In this document: positions 35,136 to 46,236 of the stretch, piece after piece
Position numbering within the stretch: the first letter of the stretch is position 1
How the letters are laid out: every line of letters begins with the position of its first letter
Assembly: GCF_007565055.1 (NCBI RefSeq)
Contig: NC_044555.1
Coordinates: 35,224,611 to 35,288,610 of the forward strand
Origin: Rhinopithecus roxellana
Taxonomy: Eukaryota > Chordata > Mammalia > Primates > Cercopithecidae
Length of the DNA stretch: 64,000 nucleotides
Reading direction: 5' to 3'
Notes under the pieces: model-generated
What the model saw: only the letters and a program-made list of their open reading frames with translations
Told to the model about the DNA's origin: nothing
Database searches by the model: none
Made by a program: the position numbers and the translations under genes

Positions 35136-37840
35136 TGTTTTAAAAAACTTGTTTTGGGTTCAAGGGTATATGTAGATAAATTTTGTGTTGCAGGATTATG
35201 GTCTACAGATTATTTCACGACTCACGTACAAAGCATAGTACCTGACAGTTTTTCAATCCTCACTCTTCTCTTATCCTCCTTCCTTAAGTAGGCCCTGGTG
35301 CCTACTGTTCCCTTCTTTGTGTCCATGCATCCTCAATGTTTAGCTCTTACTTATAAATGAGAATATATGGTATTTAGTTTCCTGTTCCTGCATTAGTTCA
35401 CTTAGGATAATGACCTCTATAGCTCCATTCATATTGCTGCAGAGGTCACAATCTCACTCGTTGTTATGGCTTCATAGTATTGGATCATGTATATGTACCA
35501 CATTTTCTTTATCCAGCCAACCATATTTGTACCACATTTTCTTTATCTAGTCAACCATGGATGAACATTTAGGTTGATTCTATGTCTTGGTTATTGTAAA
35601 TAGTGCTGTGATGAAACTATGTTTGCATGTGTTTTTCTGGTAGGAGGATTTATATTCATCTGTTTATATACCCAATAATGAGACTGCTGGGTCAAATGGC
35701 AGCTCTCCTTTAAGTTCTTTGGGAAATCACCAAACTGCTTTTCACAATGGCTGAATGAATTTACACTGCCATGAGCAGTGTATATGCATTCCCTTTTCTC
35801 TGCAGCCTTTCAAGCATCTGTTATTTTATGGTTTTTCATAATGGCCTTTTTAACTAACTGTGGTTTTGATTTGCAGTTCTCTAATGATTAGTAATGTTGA
35901 GCAATTTTTCATATGCTTGTTGGCCAAGTGTATGACTTATTTTGAAAAGTATCTGTTCATGTCTTTTGGCCACTTTTTAATGGGGAATGCTTTTAGCTTT
36001 TGCTCAATTAGTATGTTGTTTGCTTTTTTGTTTATTAATTTGTTTAAATTCCTTATAGATTCTGGATATTAGGCCTTTATTGCATGCATCATTTGAATAC
36101 ATTTTCTCCCATTCTGCATGTTGTCTGTTTATTCTGTTGATAGAATTTTTTGTTTGTTTGTTTGTTTTTTGTTTTGCTGTGCAGAAGCATTTATTTTAAT
36201 TAAGTCACACTTGTCATTTTTTGACAATTGCTTTCAGTGTCTTCATCATTAAATTTTTGCCAGGGCCTATGTCCTGAATGGTATTTCTTAGGTTATCTTC
36301 CAGAGCTTTTGTAGTTTTAGGTTTTATATTTAAGCATTTAACTTAACTTGAATTAATTTTTATATATGATATAAGGAAGGGGTCCTGTTTCAATCTTCTG
36401 AATATGGCTATCCAGTTATTCCAACACCTTTTATTGAATAGGGGTTCTTTCCTCATTGCTTGTTTTTGTCAACTTTGTTGAAGATCAGATGGCTGTAAGT
36501 GTGTGGCTTTATTTCTGGGCTCTTTATTCTTTTCCATTAGTCTCTGTGTTTGTTTTTGTATCAGTACTATGCTGTTTTGAACATCCTTGTCTGGTTCTGG
36601 TTTTCAAGAGGAACGCTTTTAGTTTTTGTTCAATTAGTAGGATGTCAGCTGTGGGTTTGTCATAGATGGCTCTTATTATTTTGACGTAAGTTCCTTCAAT
36701 GCCTAGTTTGTTGAGGATTTTTTAATATGAAGGGATGTTTAATTATATCAAGAGCCTTTCTGCATCTATTCAGATGATCATGTCATTTTTTATGTTCGTT
36801 CTGTTTATATGATGAATCATTATATTTTTATTTTCATATGTTGAAACAACTTTGCACCTCAGGAATAAAGCCTACTTGATTGTGGTGAATTAGCTTTCTG
36901 ATGTGCTAATGGATTCAGTTTGCTAGTTTTTTTTTTTTTGTTTTTGTTTTTGTTTTTTTTTTTGAGGATTTTTGTATCTAGGTTCATCAATCAATTATAT
37001 TTGCCTGAAATTTATTTTTTTGGTTGTGTTTCTGTCAGGCTTTGGTTCAGAATAATGCTAGTACAATTCTAGAAATTTTGGAATCATTTCAGAAGGAATG
37101 ATACAAATTTTTCTCTATACGCATGTTTTATTTCATCTGTGAATCCACCTGGTCCTGGGATTTTTCTGTTTATTAGGCTTTTCATTACTGATTCAATTTT
37201 GGAACTCCTTATTGGGTTTTTCATGTTGCAATTTATTCCTGGTTCAATCTTCAGAGGTTTTATGTTGCCAGGAATGTATCAATTTCTTCTAGATTTTCTA
37301 TTTTCTGTGCATGGAGGTGTTCATAATAGTCTCTGAGGGTTTTTTGTATTTCTCTGAGTTGGTGTTAATGCCCCCTTTTTCATTTCTGACTGTGCTTATT
37401 TGTATCGTCCCTCTTTTTTTCTTTGAGTCTAGCTAGTAATCCTTCAATCTTACTTGTTCTTCAAAAAACAAACTTCTGAATTCATTGATCTTTTGTATGT
37501 TTTCATGTGTCTCAAATTCACTCAGTTCATCTCTGATTTTAGTTATCTTTTGTCTTCTGCTAGCTTTGGGGTTGGTTTGCTCTTGTTTTTCTAGTTCTCT
37601 AGGCGTGATATTATGTTGCTAATTTGAGCTGTTTCTAACTTCTTGGTGTGGGTGTTTAGGACTATAAACTTTCCTCTTAACATTGCTTTAATAGCTGTGT
37701 CCCAGAGATTCTGGTATACTGTATCTTTGCTCTCATTAGTTTCAAAGTGCTTCATCTTCCTGTTTATCCTTGCTACTGTCCTCTGTTGGGCTAGATTGGT
37801 GAGAGCTGACTCTATTTTGATTTCTTTTTTTTTTTTTTTT
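35136..37840 (-). mobile_element. Old L1 (3'UTR and ORF2), antisense, 5'-truncated
   Basis: Antisense L1 from a decayed 3'UTR ('gggttcaagggtatatgtag') through ORF2 C-terminus, RT and linker to about 37,825, ending in a T-run. Heavily mutated. A duplicated 'accacattttctttat' segment at 35,495-35,557 and a T-rich expansion at 36,928-36,962 interrupt it. A jump near 36,580-36,610 suggests a deletion of ORF2 sequence. Confidence 0.85.
35495..35557. repeat. About 33-bp imperfect tandem duplication in L1
   Basis: Two copies of 'tgtaccacattttctttat' plus 'c(c/t)ag(c/t)caacca', period about 33 bp. Confidence 0.8.
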
Positions 37841-38129
37841 AATAAGATGCATTATTTGGAAAATGACATTATATTTATTTAAAATCAAAATATGTAGCAC
37901 AAAGTTCAGCTAAATCATCTGGTTTTACGTTTGGATACTAAATATGGGACTGATGCTGAAAGAAAAACTTATATGGGAACTCATGTTTGATGCTGGCCTT
38001 GAAATGAACAGGCAACAGGAAGCACTGCTTTGAGCTAGTATGCTCCTAAGAGAATGTGAATTGAAAGGAAACTAAATAGGAAAATAAAATCCAAAAAAGA
38101 AACAAGAATATTCATATTGAATCACAGGA
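37841..38129. other. Unassigned sequence
   Basis: Short spacer between L1 and Alu; no gene or repeat recognised. Confidence 0.5.
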
Positions 38130-38437
38130 ACTTTTTTTTTTTTTTAAACAGAGTCCTCACTCTGTCATCCCGACTGGAGTGCAGTAGCAGAGTCTTGGCT
38201 CTTGGCTCACTGCAACCTCCACCGCTTGGGTTCAAGTGATTCTCCTGCCTCAGCCTTCCCAGTAGCTGGGATTACAGGCGCCCACCACCATGCATGGCTA
38301 ATTTTTTTGTATTTTTAGTAGAGACGCGGTTTCACCATGTTGGCCAGGCTGGTCTCAAACTCCTGGCCTCAAGTGATCTGCCCATCTCAGCCTCCCAAAG
38401 TGCTGGGATTACAGGTGTGAGCCACTGCACCAGGTCT
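38130..38437 (-). mobile_element. AluS-type Alu, antisense
   Basis: T-tract then 'gtcctcactctgtcatcccg', ending 'gagccactgcaccaggtc'. It contains a small duplication, 'ggctcttggctc', in the left part. Confidence 0.92.
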
Positions 38438-38533
38438 GATAAATTAAATTTTATCATTTATATGTATGAATAGAAAAAAAACATCGTATATATAGGGTTC
38501 AGTACTTTCTGTAGTTAAGATAGTAACTCTACT

Positions 38534-38829
38534 TTTTTTTTTTTTGAGACGGAATTTTTGCTCTTGCTAGCACAGGCTGGAGTTCAGTGGCACGATCTCA
38601 GCTCACTGCAACCTCTGCCTCCTGAGTTCAAGCGATTCTCTTGCCTCAGCCTCCCAAGTGGCTGAGATTATAGGCATGTGCCACCACACCCAGATAGTTT
38701 TTGTATTTTTAGTAGAGACGGGGTTTCACCATGTTGGCCAGGGTGGTCTCGATCTCCTGACCTTGTGATCCACCTGCCTTGGCCTCCCAAAGTGCTGGGA
38801 TTACAGGTGTGAGCCACCGCACCTGGCCA
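38534..38829 (-). mobile_element. AluS-type Alu, antisense
   Basis: Follows the previous Alu by about 100 bp in the same orientation. Ends 'gagccaccgcacctggcc'. Confidence 0.92.
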
Positions 38830-39640
38830 AACCACAGGACCTTCTTAATACCAACACATTTCAGCCCTTTCAAAATGCATAATGCTTTATTGATATTTTT
38901 TAAATGATATAAAGCTAAGACTTAAACTCTTTATTATAAATCAATATAAAAAATAAATAGAATATGGTAAAATTAAAAATAGCACTTGGGACAGAAATAC
39001 GCCCACGATTTTAAGGTAATATGCCTAAAAATAATTTTGTATATGAACATTTTGAAACAATATATTTCTAAATTGCCTGAAGCACACGCAATTTTCTTAT
39101 TTAATATTAAGATCATAACAATTAGTTTTAAAAGTTTTATTTCCTGCCTCAATGGATTATTTATCACTTGAAAATAGAGTTTTGCCCACATGAGACATTG
39201 ACCATTTATTCATATTGGCGATGAAAACAAAAGGTCTGGTGTTAGCCACTGCTCTGTAATTATGATTGTTAAGCAAAAATTAATGTTTATATTGGGAAAA
39301 ATACTTTACAGCCACCTATTTTTATTCACTCTCATAGCAATTTCCCAGGGAAACAAGACATCTCAAAATTAAAGCAACTACAAGGAAATTGTTTATGAAG
39401 GTAAAGATGAGGAAAGCAAAAGTGACGGCAGTTACAGAAAGCAGCAGTCGCTCTTGAAGTTAAGCTGCTCTGTCACATACCATCAATTCGATCATTATCC
39501 AGTGCAGGAAGTCTCTAATAAATTGTAAGATTTGCTTCTTAGCTGAAATGGTGGGATGGAAATTTTCACTGTAGATGATGTTCAAGTGGAGGTGCAGCTG
39601 AATGGATATACCAGATTGGCCCACGTTTTAAGTCCTACCG
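38830..39640. other. Unassigned sequence with an exon-like segment
   Basis: No named repeat. On the minus strand 39,481-39,597 is a 117-nt phase-0 open segment bounded by AG on its 5' side and GTATGT on its 3' side (see findings). No gene can be supported from this alone. Confidence 0.4.
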
Positions 39641-39850
39641 TTTTAGTCTCTACTAAAAAATACAAAAAACTAGCCGGACGAGGTGGCGGGCGCCTGTAGT
39701 CCCAGCTACTCAGGAGGCTCAGGCAGGAGAATGGCACGAACCCGGGAGGCGGGGCTTGCAGTGAGCTGAGATCCGGCCACTGCACTCCAGCCCCGGTGAC
39801 AGAGCCAGACTCTGTCTCAAAAAAAATAAAGAAAGAAAGAGAGAAAAACA
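39641..39850 (+). mobile_element. 5'-truncated AluY/YR, sense
   Basis: Begins in the left arm at 'tctctactaaaaaatacaaa' and continues through 'actagccggacgaggtggcg' to an A-rich tail with aaagaaag. Low divergence. Confidence 0.9.
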
Positions 39851-42099
39851 AGACACTCTGGCACTAGATACATAATTTCTTCAAATAAATTGTAACTCAA
39901 GAATCTGGTTACCCTGATTATTTAAGGATAAAAGCGTCACATAAAAAGTTGTATTAATAGTGACAAGAAATATTTATTTTTCTTTTTTTGAGACACGTTC
40001 TTATAATTCTGCAAAATGATTTCTGTTTCAGATTCTCATCTTCTTTGAGATAAGTATTATTTGAAAGCAATCTGAGCTTCTTATTTATGACCCCTTCCCT
40101 GTTATTTATTATAAGAGCTAATATTGTCTCAGTAATATTTTGCTTACTTGTTTATTCTGCATTTCAAGAAGGGCAACATGACATATGTGGGGAAACATGA
40201 TGATAAGAGTAAGGTGATCTAGTTTGTAGTCTAGAGTCTGATTTACAGGTGATGCTGCACAGCAGTTAGTTTGCATCCTTTCCTCTGGGCAAGTAATTGT
40301 TCAGCCAGCCAAACATCAGGTTCATAAAAGCTCCGTTGTGCAACTTATAATATTATCGGTACAATGAAACAACTTATTTTTGAGATAGCTTGCTAATTTT
40401 TTTTAGTCATATGTTCACTGGAACCTTAATATCTTTTCCTTTTTCTGAGACTAATATTGAAATATGCCCACAATTATAATAAACAATGATATAGAGTTAG
40501 AATCTAGCTTGAACATTATAGGATATTTAATAATGTAACAATATGTTGTCTATATTGACATTTTAATTTGTAAGGTTATAATGGTCAGGCTTGTGTGAAA
40601 ATAAACCTGTAGTATACAATTTCCGGGTGGGTGAAATAAAATGTTTCTTTGATTCAGAACAAACCTATATCTTGATGTAATTGAAATGTATAACTTACTC
40701 AGGACAACATTGAAATATCACTAACAGAGATCATTACCAGGCTATAACATATTGTCTATAGAGGTATCCTAAGCTGATATTCATTCATTTGGTAATAACT
40801 AATGAAGGCTGTTTTTCCCTCTTCTTGAATAGCAACTTGTGGATAAGAGGAGCACTTTAGCTGTGTCAACGTGGTTAAAAAAATTAAATAAAAGAGGGAC
40901 AATCTTGCAAATGCCAGTCCCTGTATCTTTTAAGGTAACTACCAGTATAAATTCAGGAAACGGTTTCTGTCTGAATTGTTCTGATATAATAATTGCTACA
41001 AATCTCTACTTCTTAACCTATGAAGCTGTAACCTAAGGGCATTTAGTGCATTACTGCCAATTTTCAAGGTACTAAATTATCCCGAAGAGACCTTGAAAAG
41101 GGGACTATGCTGCTGCAGCAACCTCACTTATTATCCGGCAGGGATTCAGGTTTTGGGGTGGATTTGATTTAGTATTGCTAACAATGCCTCCTTGTGTTAA
41201 CAGTCTGTATCTTGGGTAGTTCTAGAAGGTGCATGTTCTCTTAACAGAACTCTCCTGCTTTTGTATTCTATTAGATGATTAAAAAATTCAGTTTGTCTTA
41301 TCCTAATTCATCTCCAGATTTTTAAGTACAGCTTCCCCAAACACATCAGATTCACTCTGCTTCTAAATTACTGTGCATAAAAGGTATTATTAAATTATGG
41401 AAATTCATCCTCAGACTTTCAGTTATCTTAAGTGTTTATCTCTCAGACATAGACATTTAGCAATACCTTTTAAAGTTGCTGAATGTTCAGACTGCAGACA
41501 GAAGCACTGAGTGTGGTTGATGGTGCTATAGCACCTATAGCTTCCCCAGATGTAATTTAGGAGTAGAAAAGGATGGCCTGTAGAAATGTCCTTTTCTGAC
41601 CAGTTGCTGTATCTTTACAGGTGGCCAATACACATTCATATGCAATCTCATTGGAGAGATTAGTACACCTGTGATATCTGTCTGTTATATCTATTAGTAT
41701 CTGTGATACAGGTCTGAGATGCATTTCTGTGGCAGCTGTGTAATTTTAGAATTCTCAGTAAACTGTATTGACTCCAGGAAGAGACAGTTGCATGGATGGT
41801 GTCATTAAAACATGTCACTGGAAGTTACTTACATCAGAAGGGACAACAGAGACGCTTAACCCTCACAACCCCATTCTTAGGTAGTAGGGGGGCAAATAGG
41901 CAATGTTAATGTGACTGAAAAAGAGCCGTTTTGCAGAGTGAGTCTGAGTTTGATTATTGTATTTTTTAGTTGTTAGCCTAATTTGTTTCAACTGTGAAAC
42001 TATATAATGCAACCAATCTTAATGAAATCATGTTTTTTAAAACACTAAGTGCGATGCCTGTCACAGAGTGTTTTCTAAATTGAATGTAGATATCGTTTT
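39851..42099. other. Unassigned intergenic sequence
   Basis: AT-rich, no gene or clear repeat. The open frame at 40,839-41,036 has no recognisable domain. Confidence 0.5.
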
Positions 42100-42200
42100 T
42101 GTTGCTGTTAGCATTATTATTCCATTATGTGAGATACAGAGAGGTTAACTGCACTAGATGAGACCACAATTCAGTCTTAATTCAGTACGCTTCTACCTTG
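42100..42200 (-). mobile_element. Possible MIR fragment, antisense
   Basis: 'attattattccattatgtga' followed by 'gatacagagaggttaactgc' resembles antisense MIR. Short and weak. Confidence 0.4.
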
Positions 42201-43294
42201 ATGCATTCTAGTGAGGGAAAACAGTGGCAAGACACTGTTTGTGATCAGACTTTCTTGTACTTTTTAGGAAACAATTCAGCAAAGCAGAAAAAAGCCCTGA
42301 AATTCTACAACACATTATTTGCTTCCTGGTGGTATACATACTATTATCAAAAGCTATCAAGGAACTTCCACACTTCTGGAAGATGAGGGAGTGCCTAAGG
42401 GTATAACAGCTCTAGCTTCTTGATGGCAAACTTAGCAGAAATTCAATAAGTCCTTTATCCATGGCATCACATCGTAATGTCTATTGTCTGTGTTTCTGCT
42501 TAAAAATATTCCTCGAAATATGGATTCTTATTAAATGATGCTGTGGGGGAACTCTTCCTTAAGTATAATATGTACTGTTACTTGCTGTTAAGGCAATGTA
42601 TTGCAAATCAAAATTTTTGGAAGCCTTATCGTCAAAGAAGCTGACTTCACATACCATATACTATATGAAGGCCATACTGTCATAATACTCTCTTTCTCTA
42701 AGACACCAGCATATTAATGCAGACACCTGTACTTTTATCAGTACCTCTCGGAAAGCAAAATAATTTTGTCTATGTGATTCCTTGAATTAAATCAGTGCTT
42801 CCTCTTATGAAAAGACAGACACTTCATGGAAAGCGTAACAGCTTTTGATGACTACATTTTCAAGATCAGTAGATTGTAGCTCACCTATTAATACTGGGAA
42901 CTATTTGGGGACATAATATAATGATAATAAATTCATCAGAATGCTCTTCATCATGTTAAAATATTTTTAGAGAGCCAACTAAAATGTTTTCAGGAGACTG
43001 GGTTTATGAAATATGAAATTGAGATGAGTTTCTCCTAAGAAATAAATTATTTAGCTAGGAGGAAATTACTAGAAGGATGTTTAAATGACGATATACAAAA
43101 GAAATAAAAATGTCTAATGAAAGTCATAGTTTCTTTGTATCTATAGGCCATAAGACTGAGCCAGCATGTCACAGTGAGTGCACAGAGGGCTCGAGCACAA
43201 TGGGAAGAGTAATTATTTTAGTGAATTTATTAAATCAAAGTCTTTTGGATTATTTTGAAATAAAGCTTGAAATTTTAATACAAAGTAGAAGGAA
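42201..43294. other. Unassigned intergenic sequence
   Basis: No gene or repeat recognised. Confidence 0.5.
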
Positions 43295-43560
43295 ACATCG
43301 TGTAGTGGTTAAGACCATGGTTCTTGACTAAATGTTTACTCTCAGCTCTGCAATTATTAGCTATATGGTCATGGGCAAGTTACTTAAATATGCCTCAGTT
43401 TTCTAATCTCTCAAGTGGAGATAATATTAGTACCACCTTATGGAAATGCTTTGAAGAGTAAATGAGAGATGATGTTTCCAATGTTTTCAGAATAGTGCCT
43501 GGCCTAGATTAGGTCTTCAGTAAGGGTCAGCTATATTTAATATGAGGATTAATTGAGAGA
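43295..43560 (+). mobile_element. MIR, nearly full length, sense
   Basis: Clear MIR: 'tcgtgtagtggttaagacca', 'agctctgcaattattagcta', 'gggcaagttacttaaatatg', 'cctcagttttctaatctctc', 'tagtgcctggcctaga', in consensus order. Confidence 0.9.
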
Positions 43561-43940
43561 GAATGATTGTAAAACATTTAGGGTGGTGCTTATTCAGTAC
43601 AAGTTAGTTCTTTTATAGTTATAAAACAAACAAATAGTATATCCATATGCTTACTATTGTTAAAATCCAAACAAAAGTGGAAACTCAATGGTGAATGAAT
43701 CTTTAATATACATGTGTACACACAGCCATTGCAATTTGAATAACTTAAAAGTTTCACGTGTTCTTTCTAAAACAAAACCCACAAAACTATGCAAATTGTT
43801 ATTTTACTGATGATGACAAGAAGAAGCATTTCCAACTAAGAAAGTAACAACCTTTAACAACCAAAAAAAGTGAAGAAACTTTGGAAGTAAAAGGGGATAC
43901 GAGGCTTATGGAATTGATAAGAATAATAGTCAATTATTCT

Positions 43941-44004
43941 TAGTGAGTAATTCCTTAATGTTTGGTATTACATAGTGAGTAATTCCGTAATGTTTGGTAT
44001 TACA
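43941..44004. repeat. 32-bp tandem duplication (one mismatch)
   Basis: Copies at 43,941-43,972 and 43,973-44,004, beginning tagtgagtaattcc and differing by t/g at one position. Confidence 0.95.
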
Positions 44005-44264
44005 CAAAATGAGAATATTAGAATTCTGGCCACCACATAATGTAAAATTTCATGAGGTTTTCTATGGCTATAAAACATCTCAATGTATAAATATTATTTC
44101 TATTGAAAATTTTAACAACTCAGGCTTGAAATGAGGGGTTAAACTTCTGAAGATTCACTGATGTCAACATTTTTTTCACTTAAACTTTTCAATTTGAAAA
44201 GTAGTTTTTTTCCCTTTTATATTGTTATTTGACTTCTTCATCTTTCTATATGTAGTTTTTTTAC

Positions 44265-44575
44265 AGATTCTTTGAAGTATAAATTACATACCATGAAATT
44301 CACCTATTATAAGTGTACAATTCAATGATTTTTAACAAATTTACAAACTTCTACAACCATCACCATGACCCAATTTTAGAACACTTTTCCTCACCCCAAG
44401 AAAGACTGTGGCCACCCAAAATCTGAGCAACCACTAGTCTGCTTTCTGTTCATGTAGTTATATTCTGAACATTTAATATAAATGGAATTGTACAGTATGT
44501 TATCTGGCTTCACTTAGCATAGCGTTTTTAAGGCTAATTCATATTGTAGCATGTATCAGTACTCCATTACTTTTT
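44265..44575 (-). mobile_element. Ancient L1M fragment, antisense (left part)
   Basis: 'aagtgtacaattcaatgatt', 'caaccatcaccatgacccaa' and 'ggcttcacttagcatagc' are typical old antisense LINE blocks. It is interrupted by an AluYR and continues to about 45,312. Confidence 0.75.
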
Positions 44576-44580
44576 TTTTT

Positions 44581-44895
44581 TATTAGTCAATTCTTTTTTT
44601 TTTTTTTTTTGAGACGGAGTCTCGCTTTGTCGCCCAGGCTGGAGTGCAGTGGCCGGATCTCAGCTCACTGCAAGCTCTGCCTCCCGGGTTTTTTATGCCA
44701 TTTTCCTGCCTCAGCCTCCCGAGTAGCTGGGACTACAGGCGCCCGCCACCTCGCCCGGCTAGTTTGTTGTATTTTTTAGTAGAGACAGGGTTTCACCGGG
44801 TTAGCCAGGATGGTCTCGATCTCCTGACCTCGTGATCCGCCCGTCTCGGCCTCCCAAAGTGCTGGGATTACAGGCTTGACCCACCGCGCCTGGCC
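44581..44895 (-). mobile_element. AluYR-type Alu with extended 3' end, antisense
   Basis: Both arms with 'ggccggatctcagctcactg' and an end reading 'ggcttgacccaccgcgcc'. TSD tccattacttttt is at 44,563-44,575 and 44,896-44,908. Between the left TSD and the Alu are two T-tracts separated by 'attagtcaattc', so the inserted RNA had extra sequence and a second A-tract after the Alu tail. Confidence 0.9.
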
Positions 44896-44908
44896 TCCAT
44901 TACTTTTT

Positions 44909-45312
44909 ATGGTAGGCTAATATCCCATTGTATGGACATGACGCATTTTGTTCACCCATTCATCAGTTGATGAATGTTTGACTTGTTTCTACTTTTTGGC
45001 TATTATGAGCAATTATTCTATAAACACTCATGTATGATGTTTTGTGCACAGACACTTACGTGTTTTCATTTCTCTTGGATATATAACTAGGAGTGAAATA
45101 CCCAGTTCATATGGTAACTCTATGCTTTACATTGTGAAGACCTGACAAACTGTTTTCCAAAGCAGCTGTGCCATTTTATGTTCTCACCAGCATTTTGTGA
45201 ATAAAGAGGTTGAATAAGATCAGATAAAGTTTAGTTTTCTCAAATCGGTTTTGGTTATAACTATTTTAGGGCATCTTGCTTAACAGTTTGAAGTGATCAA
45301 AATTAATACTTT
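44909..45312 (-). mobile_element. Ancient L1M fragment, antisense (right part)
   Basis: Resumes after the Alu with 'cattcatcagttgatgaatg', 'ttggatatataactaggagt' and 'aaactgttttccaaagcagc'. Confidence 0.75.
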
Positions 45313-45322
45313 TAAATCACCC

Positions 45323-45600
45323 GCTGGGTGGCTCACGCCAGTAATCCCAGCACTTTGGGAGGCCGAGGCCGGTGGATCACCTGAGTTCGGGAGTTCAAGA
45401 CCAGCCTGGCCAACATGATGAAACCCCGTCTCTACTAAAAATAGCTGGGTGTGGTGGCGCATGCCTGTAATCCCAGTTACTTGGGCCACTGAGACAGGAG
45501 AATCGCTTGAACCCGGGAGGCGGAGGTTGCAGTGAACCAAGATCTCCCCACTGCACTCCAGCCTGGGTGACAGAGCAAGATTCCATCTCAAAAATAATGA
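45323..45600 (+). mobile_element. AluS-type Alu, sense
   Basis: Two-arm Alu beginning 'gctgggtggctcacgccagt', with a small deletion in the middle A-rich region ('aaaaatagctgggtgtggtg'). TSD aatcaccc at 45,315-45,322 and 45,617-45,624. Confidence 0.92.
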
Positions 45601-45924
45601 ATAAATATTAAAAATGAATCACCCTTATCCTTCAAAACTGACTCTAACTCTTCTAACTCTTGTCATATGTATTGCTTTATCTTATAAGAAAAGGTAAGTC
45701 AAGTTGCAAATAAACATCTGAAATGCCAAAAAAGAAAAAAAAAAGTAAGTCTTCAAATAGTAGTATAATAAATGTTTCAGGGAGATACATATTGAGCATA
45801 TTTTTCATTTTTTTACTAGTCAATTCTCATTTCTTATTATTTCATAAAGAATATTTTTGCAAATACCCTAAGTTAATACGTCTAGAATTCAAAGTCCAAA
45901 TGTTCTTATGTGAATTTAAAGAAA

Positions 45925-46125
45925 GGGTTGCCTTGACCCTGATTTTGTAGGTGGTGAAGCGGCCCCGGCCGACCCCGAGTCTGCCGATTGCTCACATAGA
46001 TCTCGAGGAAGTTGCTGGGGGGCCCCGCAGGTGTCATTCAGATTCTGCAGCTTGGTGATCAGCCACCCCAGCCACGGACTCCGCCATTTAGCTGTAGCCA
46101 CCGCCGCGGGCTCCAATGACACGTT
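45925..46125 (-). pseudogene. SNX3P: SNX3-like retropseudogene, 5' fragment only
   Basis: A GC-rich island in AT-rich DNA. On the minus strand, an ATG at about 46,088 is followed by sequence encoding 'MAES', then after a small indel 'LITKLQNLND', and in further shifted frames 'SNFLEI' and 'VSN', and finally sequence for 'RFTTYEIRV'-like residues ('gccgcttcaccacctacaaaatcagggtc'-type bases). This order matches the N-terminus of sorting nexin 3, ahead of most of its PX domain; SNX12 fits less well. Frameshifts break the frame. Upstream bases 'ccgcggcggtggctacagct' look like GC-rich mRNA 5'UTR. Similarity stops at about 45,925 with no A-tail, so only about 170-200 nt of mRNA 5' end is present. 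Identification from memory. Confidence 0.6.
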
Positions 46126-46208
46126 ATGGACTAAAACACAAATGATAAAAAGGTTACCTATTTACCCCTAACGCATTACCAGTCGTCCAACTCCTGAAGA
46201 TAAGAAAA

Positions 46209-46236
46209 ATGTGTGTGTGTGTGTGTGTGTGTGTGG
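46209..46236. repeat. (TG)n microsatellite
   Basis: About thirteen tg units. Confidence 0.95.

Noticed and set aside
42198..42386. Small protein candidate of 62 codons
   Set aside because: No recognisable family or supporting signals; length expected by chance in 64 kb.
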